From: Sphagnum compactum
Lineage: Eukaryota; Bryophyta; Sphagnopsida; Sphagnales
Direction of reading: 5' to 3'
DNA length: 64,000 nt
Assembly (NCBI GenBank): GCA_965153455.1
Contig: OZ234500.1
Span: forward strand, 1,054,001 to 1,118,000
The stretch's first letter is position 1; each line of letters starts with the position of its first letter. A program made the translations under genes and the position numbers. This document shows, in pieces, positions 11,625 to 22,789 of the stretch. Below the pieces are notes generated by a model. That model was not told where the DNA came from, did not search any database, and saw only the letters and a list, made by a program, of their open reading frames with translations.

Positions 11625-14600
11625 CTAACTCCAGCCTAGCCCAGAACGCCCAGTGTTGCCGAGTGCTTGTATTGGGTTGATCAATCCACCTTCACCAGGT
11701 CCCAGTGATTGCCCCTGAAGCATAATGACAAAGATGGGCACAGTTGAGTATTGGACAGCATCTAAGTTAACTACTGTACCTGAAAAGGGTGATTGATGAT
11801 AACATAGAATTGAAGGTATTTTTGACTGACCTCTTTCCATCCCATGCCTTGTAGCATGCGCTTTCCAATGTTGTCACTGCCCAAGGGGCGTGCTTTTGCA
11901 GCTTTCGCCAAAGCTGCGGGCATCTCAGTGGCAGTCTCAGCTTCCAGTTTCTCCATCTCGTGCACAGGCATCCCCTTCTGACCTGGGCCGGTTCCAAAAC
12001 CCCTGTGCAAGGTTCGGCGCTCTGCAGCCCTATCTCTGTACCGCTGCTTTCTCTGCAACAACAACACACATGAAAACAATAAACATCTGAAAAAAAATCA
12101 AAAATAAAAATTGCTGCTGCATGATAAGGCAGGCTATTCAATACCCAATTGAGCAGAGGAAATCTAGAACAGCAGGATCACATTTCCAAATTTAGAGATG
12201 AAAAGAAAACAAAAGAATCAAAAATTCCACAACCCGTTTCAGGCACCCATGAATCATGTATTCATGCATGATCAAAAAACAAATCTTTCACTATTTCCCA
12301 CATACCTGCTCCATCTCTTCAATCTCATCTTTGGTGAGGGTTAGAAAGGAGGGATTGACAGAAGGTCCCCGGTTTCTCTGCAAATCACGATATATGAAAC
12401 GGTTACAAAGGGCAAATGCAAATGCACAGGTACTGACTTTGACAAAAACCATTCTGGACACCAAAGAAGAAGATTCTGACAAATACTGATTCCTGACTAG
12501 ACATGCCAGCCACTCAATCCAGAACTATTCTGGGTGGCAACAGAACTTCTGCACACATACATATGTAGTTTGTGGGTTACAAAGAAACTTCACCTTTGTT
12601 GGAACCAGAGGCTGGAATTTCCAGTGCCCAAAATTGGGAACAAAAGGCTTTGAAACCACTGTATCTCCTGAAGGTTTTGTGGTGTCGGATGCAGAAGCAT
12701 TTTGGTCTTCGGCTTCCGTGACATCAGTTTCTCCATCAGCGAAAGTTGTGTTTATTTGCGGGAAACCCCAGTCACATGTTGGGTTCAAAGAATCATAGGT
12801 GGTGATGGTTGCCAGATGTTTGGAGCTTGGACGCCGTAGTTTGTAGATCCGACCTGCAGCCAAAAAGCACAGTGGAAAAAAGAAGATTATCACCCCAGCA
12901 GGATTCAACATGAAAATGTTACCAAGAAATTTGGCTCTCCTAGCAATCAACAAACCAAGAAGCCCTGTCCGAAATTATGAAGAAAATATTTTTGTCTTTG
13001 TCTCTCACCTGATGAGACCTTGACGAATTCGTGATCCACTTCCGAAATTGGACTGGTTCGAATGAACCCACCAGATCCACCAAGAGATGGGTGAAGGTTA
13101 TTTGAGTTTGGTGCCAATCTGCCAACCAAACGAACTGAAAGCTTCCTGGCCTTCTTCTTCTTTGCAGTCTTTTGTTCCTGTTCCACAGTTGTCCAGTCCC
13201 ACAACTCAATCGAACCGGGATACAAACGCACCCTCACACCTGGCCTCGGAACTTGGCTGTAATGTGCATGCCACTGCTCTTCCACTGAAATTCCAACTTC
13301 CAATGATGACTCTCTTTGGCCATCAGTTGCTGCTTCACTTGGCGCCTCAGTCAAGTCAGCAGCATAAGAATGCACTTGCCCATTGCCAGACACTGTTCTA
13401 TTATTATTTCCATACTCGTATTCTCTGTACTCTTGGTTGGAGATAGACAACCCACCACTCTGTTCCTGAGTACCATCATCTTCTCTGCTCAAGAAAAAAC
13501 CTGTATGGCAATCAAGGTTGAGGGATGAATCTGTAAGGTCAGAGTGTGATCCAGGTTCTTGACTAAGAGACCTAAAGAAGAACAGATGTTGGAAGGGGCC
13601 AGCAGCACAGACCTTGCTGTTGATCCCACTGAGAAGAAGGTTCTTCAGAGTCACAAATCTCTCCTTCTTCAGCTTCTTCTTCTTCATCAGAATCATCAAA
13701 GATGTACTTGTCTCTCTCACCCTCTTCTGGTCTCCATTCACCTTCTTCCAACTCTTCACTTCCATCATCTGACTGCAGCACAAAACCAACAATGACCATG
13801 CTTCTGAAAACCAATGCTCTTCAACAACAACAATACAACTGAAAAATAATACAAACTAAGAGGAATGGAAGAAGCCCAGAAGCAAATCTCCTACAAATAC
13901 ACAGTGCACTGATGCCAGTGCCTATTACCTCATGAAACTCATTAGCATTTGTTCCATGCTCCATATAAGCTTCTGCATCCATTCCTGACGCTTCTTCATA
14001 ATGAGTTTTCGTCACAAAATTGGCATCTGGAAAATTACTCTGAATTGCATAATTGTCGATCCCATGCATATACGTATTATTTGCACCTCCTTCCTCAATG
14101 CCAGCATTCTGTACATTGTACACATCGTAGGATATGCTGCTGCTGTCCACAAAAGCTTCTGCTGAACCTGATGTTCCCACTTCTGAGTTCGGATAGTTTT
14201 GTAAGTAGAGCTCAACGAGAGCTTCCTGAATCCTGTGAGTACTCACCCCACCAGAAGAAGAACCAAAATTCCTCAGAGATTTTTCACAACTGCAAAAACT
14301 GCTGGCCAGAAAATTGGGCAGTCGAAGATCATGCCAGTCAGTGTACACCAGAACAGAATCCTGATGAGGATGTCAATTGGGGAAGAAGAAGAGTTACAAT
14401 TGGATTGAGGAGTGGGAGGGGACAAATCCATACCAAACTGAAGCAGGTCGTGTTTCCTCCTCCTCTGTTGCGGAAGAAACTGCTGCTACCTGCACTTCGA
14501 TTTTGTCTTTGACGTCTTCACCCAAGGATTGCCAATTTGCTGTTTCGCCACCAGGTTGAACCCAAGCTGTGGAATCTGAATGGAGATCATTTGTGAACAA

Positions 14601-15940
14601 ATGGGCAGCGGTTTCTTTCTCCGTCTTTGCAGCAGCAGCTATGTCTTTGTGACCTCCATCTTCATTGCTTTTGTTTTCAGCAGCTCCATGGATGACAATG
14701 TCTCCCACCACCTGCTCTGTACCATCATCAACAAATAGCCCCAAGGTTTTTGTTTTCACAAAAAATGCCAAACCCCAAACACAAGATCACCTTAAGAAAA
14801 GAAAAAAGAAGAAAAAGGATTTTTGCAACAAAAGGTGAGTTAGCAAATGGGAAGACACGCACCCTCAGGGACAGCAGTGTTGTTCTTGTTGTTGTCATCC
14901 TCTGCCACAGTGATGCTCATTGATGATGATGATGATGCTAAAGGAACATACCCGTCATTCTCGAATGTGTAGTAGAGCCCATCTCTTGTGCTGTAATACC
15001 AGCCAGCTTTCGCATCGTAGTAGAAACCAGAGCTGTTGTTGTGAGTACCCACAACAAACAAACACAAACAGAAAACTTAGGAACAAAGGAGGTCACAACA
15101 CTCTCCATCATGACATACAGGACCCTAGTAGAGCAGATAGATAGACACAGATTTTGTTTGCTGTGAAGAATGGATCACGCACTCCCTTACTCACACCAGG
15201 AGATGCAACAAAAGAAAAACCTTCAAGAGCACCACATCAAGTCTTCTCCTTCTTCTTGAGATGCTCCACCATTCTTCCTTGAAACCCTAGACAATCCAAG
15301 CTTCAAGAAAAACACCAAATCTTCTTCTTCTTCCACATCTTTTTCTCTGGCTTCATCTCTTCTCTTTCTTCTAGGGTTGTGTTTTTTTCTGAGAATTTGT
15401 GAAGAATGCAAGAGAATGAATGAAGAATGTCTGTGAGCGTCATCAGGTATCATCTTCATGAAGTGCTGTTTGTCTGTGTGCTCTTGCTGTTGCAGAAGAA
15501 GAACCTCATCAGGAATTTTACTCAGAAGAACCTCAGCAGTTCTTCCTTCCCAGAGCTTCCTTCAACATGATGTTGATGTATTTTCTTGCATGATTTTCTC
15601 TTCTTTCTGAAGGAGAGAATCCACACAACCAAAACCAAAATTCAGAACATTTTGCAAATGGGTGGGTGGCTTTGCACTGCCTGAAACATTTTTTGGGGGT
15701 CCAGGATTGCGTTTGCTGATGGATCGATCACAAACCCTAAAACCACTTCCTCATCCTCCTCCTTCCAAGCAAGAAGAACGGCCTCTGGAACTTCGGAAGC
15801 GAAGAATTTTGCAGAAGAATTCGCGAGAGAAGAGAGAGTCAGGAAACAAATTCAAACCTTGCATGGTAGTAGAGCCCGGATGCGGCATCCAAGACGAATC
15901 CGGGATCAGGAACCGCCACCGCCGATTCCTCGCCCTCCAT
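11625..15940 (-). CDS. OCRE-like and G-patch domain protein, 10 exons, about 771 residues
   Basis: Exons on the minus strand: 15940-15858, 15032-14863, 14716-14439, 14360-13929, 13772-13613, 13557-13009, 12853-12594, 12377-12306, 12052-11831, 11714-11625. All junctions are GT-AG and phases join. Intron 3's donor is uncertain (GTTTGG, or GTATGG 5 bases on), and exon 6's start rests on a weak acceptor. The first two exons encode an aromatic octamer-repeat (OCRE-like) module: GLYYHA, GFYYDAKAGWYYSTRDGLYY. The middle is acidic (EELEEGEW, DDSDEEEEAEEGE). Exons 6-7 carry a conserved-looking region (EEQWHAHYSQV, ELWDW, VRLVGRL, KLRRPSSKHLATITTYDS, DWGFP). Exon 9 begins YRDRAAERRTLH and exons 9-10 make a C-terminal G-patch (IGKRMLQGMGWKEGQSLG, then GLGW at the end). 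G-patch proteins usually bind RNA helicases or RNA, and OCRE modules occur in splicing factors, so a nuclear pre-mRNA processing role is likely. I believe it matches a plant OCRE/G-patch family, recalled from general knowledge. Confidence 0.85.
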
Positions 15941-16730
15941 CGCTGCTGCTCCGTCGCCGCTGCAGAATTTCTATCTCTGTCTCTGTCTGTCTCTTTAGTT
16001 CTGTGCACACAGTTCTCTCGCGCGAGACGAGAGAGACACTGCCTAATGTCGTGATTAGTGAGCGACCCAAGTGCCTAATCTCTGATATAAATGGGGATAA
16101 GCATGGGGATTAGCACTGTGATTGCTGATTCTAGGTACCCATTTGCAACATTCATCCACCCATCTCCTTTTTCTTCCTATTCTCACGGGAGATCTTCTCA
16201 CGCGTGCACTTCTCTCTTTCGCAACACACCCGACAACAGCACAGCAGCAGCAGAAGAAGTATCTGCAGTCTGTGTGACACTGGCGAGAATGGGCAATGGG
16301 ATTCTAGGTATCTATCAATCTCCTGATTGCAAACAAAAAACGAGAAGAGAAAAGAAAGGGAAATGCACTCACTCTGTTGCTTGATTGCAAACAGAAGAAG
16401 AGAAAAGAAAGGGATGTACTGACTCTGGGCTTGACAGCAGCAGCAGATTCAAACCTTTCCATCATGGGTGGTGGTGGTGGAATCAGAAGTAGCTAGGCTA
16501 GCTGCATTCAAGGGCACCGGCAGAGGAAAACTCTGCAATCAACAACACATCATCTTTTTCCTGCAACAACAACAACCCTAACCCTTGCAAGGTACTATTG
16601 CTATGTTCAGAGACTGGACAATATGAGAAGAAGACAGATCCAATGCTTTCACCAAAATGCAACAGCAACAACTCTGACATGATCTCTCACATTCTGAGAG
16701 GCGTCCCAAGATCACAGAGACATAGGTGTG
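15941..16730. promoter_or_regulatory. Probable 5' leader and promoter region of the G-patch gene
   Basis: Immediately upstream of the G-patch ATG (minus strand) is a block of CTCTGTCT repeats, seen on the plus strand at about 15971-15994, which forms a purine/pyrimidine-rich leader. The area has higher GC content than most of the window, including CGCGCGAGACGAG near 16019. A near-duplicated segment containing GATTGCAAACA and AGAGAAAAGAAAGGGA occurs at about 16325-16362 and 16384-16412. No clear TATA box on the minus strand was found. No other gene is visible. Confidence 0.4.
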
Positions 16731-16732
16731 CG

Positions 16733-17048
16733 AGTTTAGAGAGGATGCAGAGAGAGATGGCAGCTTAGAGAGGATGATGCAGAGGGAGATGAAGAGCGTA
16801 GAGGATGCTCAGAGAGAGATGGGAACTTAAAAGAGGAGGATGCACAGAGAGATGGGAGTTTCCTTAGAGGATGCAGAAAGAGATGAGAACTTCGAGAGGA
16901 TGATGAGGCAGAGAGAGATGGAACTTTGCTTAGAGGATGTAGAAAGAGATGGGAGCTTAGAGAGGATGACGATGCACAGAGAGATGGAAGCTTAGAGGAT
17001 GCACAGAGAGATGGAAGCATAGAGGATGCACAGAGAGATGGGAGCTTG
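16733..17048 (+). repeat. Minisatellite, about 10 units of 27-34 bp, derived from a PPR codon segment
   Basis: Units follow the pattern GGGAGCTTAGAGGATGCA then CAGAGAGAT, with insertions of GAT or AGAG in some. The cleanest 27-bp units (about 16978-17044) read in one plus-strand frame as Gly-Ser-(Leu/Ile)-Glu-Asp-Ala-Gln-Arg-Asp, close to the widespread PPR peptide GSIEDAQR. The same sequence occurs once, slightly decayed, in the adjoining PPR pseudogene near 17345-17375. The array is bounded by a 12-bp inverted repeat (GTCCCAAGATCA at 16703-16714, its complement at 17070-17081). On the minus strand the array is open as a Ser/Leu-rich repetitive frame, which is probably meaningless. Confidence 0.8.
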
Positions 17049-17650
17049 ACAGTGAGGATGCGCGTGCCATGATCTTGGGACTTGTGGAATGTGGGGCAAA
17101 TGCAGCTCAGGGATTGGAAGTATTTGCAACAAAATGCAACAAGAAGGGACCCTGCAGCCAGTGCCTGTCAGTCACATAAATTGTGGGGTGTGCTCAATGC
17201 ATGTGCTAGTAGTAGTGTAGCTGCTGCTCTTGAAGAAGGCAGATGCACACCCACGGACAGATAAATCATCCAACACATGTGGCTGTGAATCTAATGTGTT
17301 TCACTTGGTACAATTAGTCTGATTGACCATGTATAGCAAATGTGGGGAGCATAGAGGTTGATGATGCACAAAGAGATTTGTGTTCAACAAATTCACTGCA
17401 TTCTCACAATGTTGTTTTCCTGGAATGCAGGCAATGATGCCAGGAGGATGTTATGCCATGAATGGAGTTGTGAAAGAATCAATTCAACATTTTGAACAAA
17501 TGTGTGAAGTAGGGCAAATACTGCATCAGAGGATACATTGGGCGGTGCTGGTGTGCCATACATGTCTGGAGATCCATGCCTCTCAGATGTCCTTGTTGGA
17601 AACTGCTGCTTTCAAAATCAGCTCAGCACATCTGGCCACTGGCGTACCTT
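17049..17650 (+). pseudogene. Broken pentatricopeptide repeat (PPR) gene
   Basis: PPR landmarks occur in the correct order but in different frames and with stops between: AMILGLVECG (about 17067), KMQQEG (17130), GVLNACAS (17187), ALEEGRC (17226), GCESNVF (17281) and LTMYSKCG (17323). A later segment (17455-17500) reads AMNGVVKESIQHFEQM, a typical PPR repeat helix. The order matches a PLS-type PPR protein of the kind that edits organellar RNA in plants. At least four frame changes and several stop codons mean it cannot encode a full protein. The left boundary merges with the minisatellite. The right boundary is uncertain. Confidence 0.8.
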
Positions 17651-18751
17651 TAGTTCCCAACCACCAACATGCCATACCAAATTGCAGAGAAATTTCCACA
17701 GAAACAATTTTGAAGGTAACATGACAATGAGTGCAAATTGTTCGTCACAAAGTGTCAGACCCATCACCTTCTTCATCACAAGAAAATAGAAGTGACAAGG
17801 CTTGCCATGAGTGCCTGCTGATTCCATCAGCTCCCGACAGTGGGTTTGTAAGATAAGTATATATAATATTCTACTGGAAATTTGTGGCAAGCCATCCATT
17901 GCACAAAATCTGGGTGTCCTCAGTTTCTGTCACATTCCAGGAAGCAAAAGGAAGTATTAAATAGGGTACTGTTATCAATTTTTTGAGAAACATGTGGCTC
18001 TTTTCTGCAGGCATTTTAGAGATGAAAAACTGGAAAATTCAACTTGGGGCGGCAGCAGGGTGCATAATGAGATTAATACATGTATCACAAGAAGCTCGCC
18101 TTTTGTCTTGCTGCAGCATTCCCTGAAGCCACAGCAACTGTTTGAGATGGACTGTTCCCAGACATGACTTTTCCACTAGTGAATGTCTAACCCATTGCTC
18201 TGATAAGGGCTAACATCAACCGTGAGCACATCCTTGGGTGTCTCCAAAGCTGGTGACTTCTGTAATGACATGAAAAAACAAACTAGGTGTACAAGCAAGT
18301 AAAAACACACCTGAATCTCACTACACCAGAATTTAATGCTGTAATTGAACACAAAAAATTATTGTTGCTAATGACAACCAACATCTCAGCTGCAGAATGA
18401 ACGAAGGCATCATCTCAATGCTCAAGATTCGGCAGCTGCTGCTGAGGAGAGACTAGATTTGCAGGCTATAATATTCTGTTCAAGTATTTGTGTCTACATG
18501 CAGGGGTGGTGATACTTGAGAACAAAAGTGAAAAAATTACCAGGCAATCACAAAGCATCATTGTGATGCACCATCATATTGAGCTCCAGCTCCACCAAAT
18601 GCTGTTTCAGCTTCATTGCGAGTTGTGTGACATTGGACACCACATACTAAGGTAACACTCCAACACCATTGGGAAACTACCCATATGCTCCAATAACTAA
18701 ACAACCCTTTCACAACAAAATTTGCAGGATGAAAAAAGGACAACAACAACA
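17651..18751. other. No gene recognised
   Basis: Short frames only, without motifs or splice-supported exons. The composition is intermediate between the gene-rich left side and the AT-rich right side. It may include more decayed flank of the PPR pseudogene. Confidence 0.4.
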
Positions 18752-19335
18752 GCTTACTTGCAGAATCGGCCTTCAATGACCCATTCTCTAGTATAGAAAT
18801 GAACAAGTCATTATGCAACTTGGGTACATTAAGAGAAAGAGAGAGAGATTAATGACCAAACATTATAGAATTTTGGATGAATGTTTTATATGCTTTAATG
18901 GGTTTCCTTGATCTGAAGGAGCTATCATGTGTGGCATGATGAATTTGTTTTATTTCCAATATGTCAAACAGACCCGAAATGCTTTGAGGTTTTTAGGTTT
19001 AAATCATCAAGTGGGTCTTGATTTTATTGCGTGAGTGTGAGACAGAAACTGATTATGTCAATGAAATGTGTCTGAGTCTAGTGGATCATTTGCCTCTTTC
19101 TTTATTTCCTTGTGTATTTTGTTGGATTCCAAATCACCCCAAAAAAAGTGCAAACATGAACAAAAGAAAGTGAACTAGCAAATGAATGCAAAATAGTGGT
19201 GGGGATTAGCACTTCAAAGAGATCTAATCCTGGAAAAAATGAAAGATTATGGTACGTAATGGAAAATTAGCGAAATACCACATAGTGCACCACAAGTCAA
19301 TGCTCCACCGATCCAAACATGTAGCCCTTGAATAA
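18752..19335 (+). repeat. Dispersed or duplicated block, copy 1 (uninterrupted)
   Basis: This block matches, in the same order and strand, three separated pieces further right: 18752-19010 with 24692-24920, 18989-19031 with 30507-30550, about 19065-19110 with 31146-31186, and 19148-19335 with 31720-31925. Shared anchors include ATGACCCATTC, ATGATGAATTTGTTTTA, GGGGATTAGCACTTCAAAG and GTGCACCACAAGTCAATGC. Copy 1 keeps the 8-bp sequence GTTTTTAG (18989-18996) with no insertion, and so is the empty-site counterpart of the hAT element in copy 2. Confidence 0.85.
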
Positions 19336-20305
19336 GGTGCATAAAAATTCATTATGAAAATATACTTAGAAATATATACCTAGAATATATTCAAAATACC
19401 CTTTTACTTCATGTGCTTCCTAAAATACACAAATAATGATTTCTCCTCAAACATCTTTTTTTCAATAAATACAAGGTAGACATTTTAGTGATGATGAGTT
19501 GGTCAAATTGTGTAAAACATGGTTGAATGTTACTCAAAATTTCACAAAAGGTGTGGGTTAAAAATCTTATAAATCTTTTGGGCTTCCATATCTTAACAAA
19601 AGTGCCATATAGAATTAAAGTGGTCAATTTTGCAACATGTAATGTCACAATTTTCAAGAACGTTTGCAAGCATTGTGTGCAACCTTGACAAATCTAACAC
19701 CAATGAATAAGATGAAATTACAAAGGCAAAGATCTTGTACCAAGGAACATCAAAGGAGAATAAACCATTCACCATGATGGAATGTTGGCAAGTGTTATTA
19801 GTTCCAAAATCGCAAGCGCATCATGCCCCCACCTCCGTCACTTTAAAAGTGGTAGATTCCAAAGTCACCTCGCACAGACAATAACAACCTTAAAGGCATG
19901 AATGCAAATGTGGATGAACACCCTTGCAAACAACCCACAAGTAACAAAAAGGCAAAGACAATGGTAATCAAGGACTCCAAGAAGGCTAGATTGGATTTAG
20001 ACTTTGGAAAAACAACTATAGCCATGGCAACAATCAACATTATGAAAACAAAGGTGTTGAAAGAATCCACTCACCTTTAACTCTTCACAATGTCATATTT
20101 GGACTTAAATGTTCAAGAATGTATCCACCTCCACCAACAAGTGTTGACCTCCTTGAAGAAGATGTTTGTAGATGTAGCCAATCCTATTCAATGGCTTGTA
20201 GTGCCATATCACACCAATAATGTCAACAATAGTTAAAATCCACTTCAAGTTGATGAAATAATTACAATTACCCATGACAACATCAATCATTTTTAGCCTT
20301 GTGAA
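19336..20305. other. AT-rich interval, no gene recognised
   Basis: Several short frames of 60-86 codons are present on both strands, none with a motif I recognise. Codon composition is consistent with AT-rich non-coding DNA. Confidence 0.4.
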
Positions 20306-20440
20306 CACCTTTTGATGGTGTGATCCATTAGTAAAGGATGTGGTTTATCATTGGGGAGATCAAAGATTCAATTCCTGATATTTATAACCTATGTACACAC
20401 TTGAGGGGCTACGATAGGTAGGCTAAATTAAGTAAGTTAA
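20306..20440 (+). repeat. SINE-like tRNA-derived repeat, copy A
   Basis: The head has a pol III A-box-like segment (GGTGTGATCCATTAGTAAAGG, beginning about 20318) and, about 45 bases on, a B-box-like segment (AGATTCAATTCCT, 20364-20376). Copy B at 57990-58110 shares TTTGATGGTGT, TCCATT, ATCATTGGGGAG and the B box region. The tail is rich in TAGG motifs. Its downstream part is split by the LTR insertion described next. Confidence 0.55.
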
Positions 20441-20462
20441 TAGGATATATCAGATTAGGTTA

Positions 20463-20554
20463 AAGTAGGTGAGGTATCTTGGGCAGGGTAGGCTACTAAC
20501 TAATTGCCTTCCTTTTTGCGAGTAAAAACACATTATAATGTATTTTTATGAAAG
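20463..20554 (+). repeat. Direct repeat, left copy, abutting the LTR
   Basis: Begins AAGTAGGTGAGGTATCT and ends TTTTTATGAAAG, about 92 bp. A roughly 89% identical copy lies at 21508-21600. The LTR starts at the very next base (TGTCGC at 20555). The repeat body contains CCTTCCTTTTTGCGAG, which resembles the middle of the SINE-like copy B near 58170. Confidence 0.85.
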
Positions 20555-21445
20555 TGTCGCAACCCTACCCTGAGGCTCGCAACCAAGGCAAGGGGTTGCA
20601 AGGTTGCGGGCCAAGAGAGAAACCCGGTGTCATGTCGCATGCTCCCTGGAGTGCAAGAGAGTGTGAGGGAATAGACCCTCACACCCCCAAGGGAACTCCC
20701 ACTTTGGGAGTTGGAGTCCCAATGGACTCCTGAATGTTCAGAGAGCGATTATAGGGGTCAAAACCCAATGGATTAATAAGTTCTTTATATCATTGAAAAG
20801 CTCTTGGAACGTAGATGTCTAAAATGAGCTTACATGACCCATTTGGACATCTGAAACACAAGTTATGGCCAAAAGAAGGGTTGGGAGTCAAATTGATAAT
20901 TTGACTCTTGATCACTAAAAGTCGGGACTTGACCCGATTTCTTAGTGTGCAGATGGCGTGCGACATACCATTAGAAAGCTCTCGACGAGGGCTACAACTT
21001 TGCTTCAGACCTCATCTCAATCGGAGGTCTACACGCAAAGTTATGGGGCCCCAAAGTCGTGGGAGTCCCAACTTTGGCAATTTCGGGACAAAATGCCATG
21101 TGGATGTGGGCCTCATGGAGAAGCACAAAATATACTATAAGGGGGGAAGGTGGTGGCTTCCCCCAAGTCCGGGCCGTGGTGAGTCTTATGAGTCCGAGTT
21201 TGCTCGTGGTTCGTCCTATCACCAAAAGTGCTCCAATTATGCACTAACCACTTTGTGTTGGTTTTGTGCAGGTCCGTGTGAGTAGTTGATGTTTGTCATT
21301 CTTCCTAGCCCATCCCGGAGCTCCAGCACGCCCTTCTACCCCTCCAAAGTGCTACGAGTTAGGGAATGTGCCCCGACTCCTTACTCTTCCGTTGTTTTCT
21401 GTTTTGGACTCACATTTGAGTCCTCAAGGAGTTGGGAGCGTGTCA
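20555..21445 (+). mobile_element. LTR of a retrotransposon (891 bp), followed by PBS and gag start
   Basis: The segment begins TGTCGCAACC and ends GTGTCA, so it has TG...CA termini. A primer-binding-site-like sequence follows two bases later. An internal TATA-like element (ATATACTATAAG, about 21129-21140) precedes a strongly conserved leader (GGAAGGTGGTGGCTTCCCCC). A second, divergent LTR of the same family lies in reverse orientation at 63266-64000 and shares the ACTCCGAG-type, TGGAGTCC and CTTCCCCC blocks. Only this one LTR plus leader is present here. There is no internal coding region and no second LTR. Confidence 0.8.
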
Positions 21446-21447
21446 CT

Positions 21448-21459
21448 TGGTATGAGAGC
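21448..21459 (+). promoter_or_regulatory. Primer binding site resembling initiator tRNA-Met complement
   Basis: TGGTATGAGAGC matches the usual plant retrotransposon primer site TGGTATCAGAGC at 11 of 12 positions and sits 2 bases after the LTR end, as expected. Confidence 0.75.
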
Positions 21460-21495
21460 TCTGGTAGAGCTCGATTCACTCATTGGGGAGTTCCG

Positions 21496-21510
21496 ATGGC
21501 ACCCAAGAAG
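21496..21510 (+). pseudogene. First five codons of a truncated gag
   Basis: ATG GCA CCC AAG AAG (Met-Ala-Pro-Lys-Lys) lies 36 bases after the primer site, where gag usually starts. The next codon is TAG, created by the junction with the right-hand direct repeat, so nothing further is encoded. Confidence 0.5.
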
Positions 21511-21600
21511 TAGGTGAGGTATCTAAGGGCACGGTAGGCTACTAGTTACCTACCTTCCTTTTTGCGAGTAAAAACACATTATACTGTACTTTTATGAAAG
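21508..21600 (+). repeat. Direct repeat, right copy, closing the LTR-leader fragment
   Basis: About 89% identical to 20463-20554, beginning AAGTAGGTGAGG and ending TTTTATGAAAG. Together they bracket the LTR, primer site and gag start exactly. Confidence 0.85.
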
Positions 21601-22789
21601 TCACAATGGTAGTTTTGTGGTTTTTGTCAAGTCTTGGCTTCTACAACTCAAATACATTTTATAAATATAACTTGAAAATCTGAAAAATCTACTCTAGTCC
21701 TCTTAACTTTAGAAAAAAAAAACACCAAAAAGTTCAATACTTAGTGAAAAATGGACTTTACAATGTTGGCCACATTTAATGTCACAATTGTTTTTGTAAT
21801 GGTTATGGACATTTTTCTTTAGTGGATTTGGAGGACATGTTCAAAAATTTTGGGGACCCTACATTGTAGGCTCATAACACTTAAGATGAAAAAATCAACT
21901 AAAAAAAGTTTTTTCATTTTTAAAAAAAAATCAGAATGAAAACTTTAAAACTCACAAAGTCCATTTAGATCTCCAAATTAATTTTTTCAAGAGCCATATT
22001 TATAGAGATGTTTTAAAAAGGTTCAAATTATAAGCACATGAACTTGGATATGGAAAAAATTGTTAACTTAAACATGATTTAGATGTTTTTATGTGAAAAT
22101 ACACTAGATTTGGACTTTGAAAATGGACTTTCAACCATCGTTTTTGGTCCACCCTAATGTGTTTTTGCCCTTGCGACCAACCTACCTACCTACCTACCTA
22201 CTTGCCTACAATAAATTATTCTTGATAATAATTTTCAAAATAAATTATTTAAACATGGGCATAAATTTGACTGGTCAAATGGTTCACTATTTGTTAGTCA
22301 AAATGACCAGTCAAATGGTCTTTATTTTGCCAATAAAAAAGACCACCCTAATCACACTAGACATGTTAAAATTGATTTGTCCAAAATGACAAGGGGGTTT
22401 CTTTGACCCTTGTCCAAATTTAGTATTTTTTACCATAATTTTTGGCTTGAAAAAACAATTTTTCTAATAATGAATGGTGTTTTGTTCAATCTCGAAGATT
22501 TTTATTCATTTCAATTTGAACTTGGCAATTGGATTATTAATTCATTCTATTGAATGAATTTCATATACATGGACAATGTTTCAACACCTAGGCTAATCAT
22601 TCAATAACTTATCAAAAGAGCTAACGTGCTCCCCTTTACAAGTCGACAAATGGTCGACTAAGTCATCTTGAAGTTGGTAATGAGCATCCTCTTGTCGAAT
22701 TGTGACTAGCTTTCACATGAACAAATCTTTTGAATGACAATGGGATTAACACTTGGTACTCCTTTAGACAAGTTAAAATCTATTATAGT
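21601..22789. other. AT-rich interval with a (CCTA)n tract and GTCAAAATGAC-type repeat
   Basis: At 22180-22203 a CCTA tetranucleotide tract is followed by a segment with CTGGTCAAATGGT, GTCAAAATGACCAGTC and CCAAAATGACAAGG (22270-22395). The same arrangement follows the (CCTA)n tract at 58190-58450, so this is a repeat family. A 90-codon open frame across it (22117-22389) contains PTYLPTYLLAY, the translation of the tract, and is unlikely to be a gene. Confidence 0.6.

Noticed and set aside
16736-17020. Minus-strand Ser/Leu-rich 94-codon frame
   Set aside because: It is the antisense of the minisatellite. Regularity of the repeat explains the openness.
22117-22389. 90-codon frame across the (CCTA)n tract
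   Set aside because: The sequence is part of a repeat family also present at 58190-58450, where the frame is not kept.
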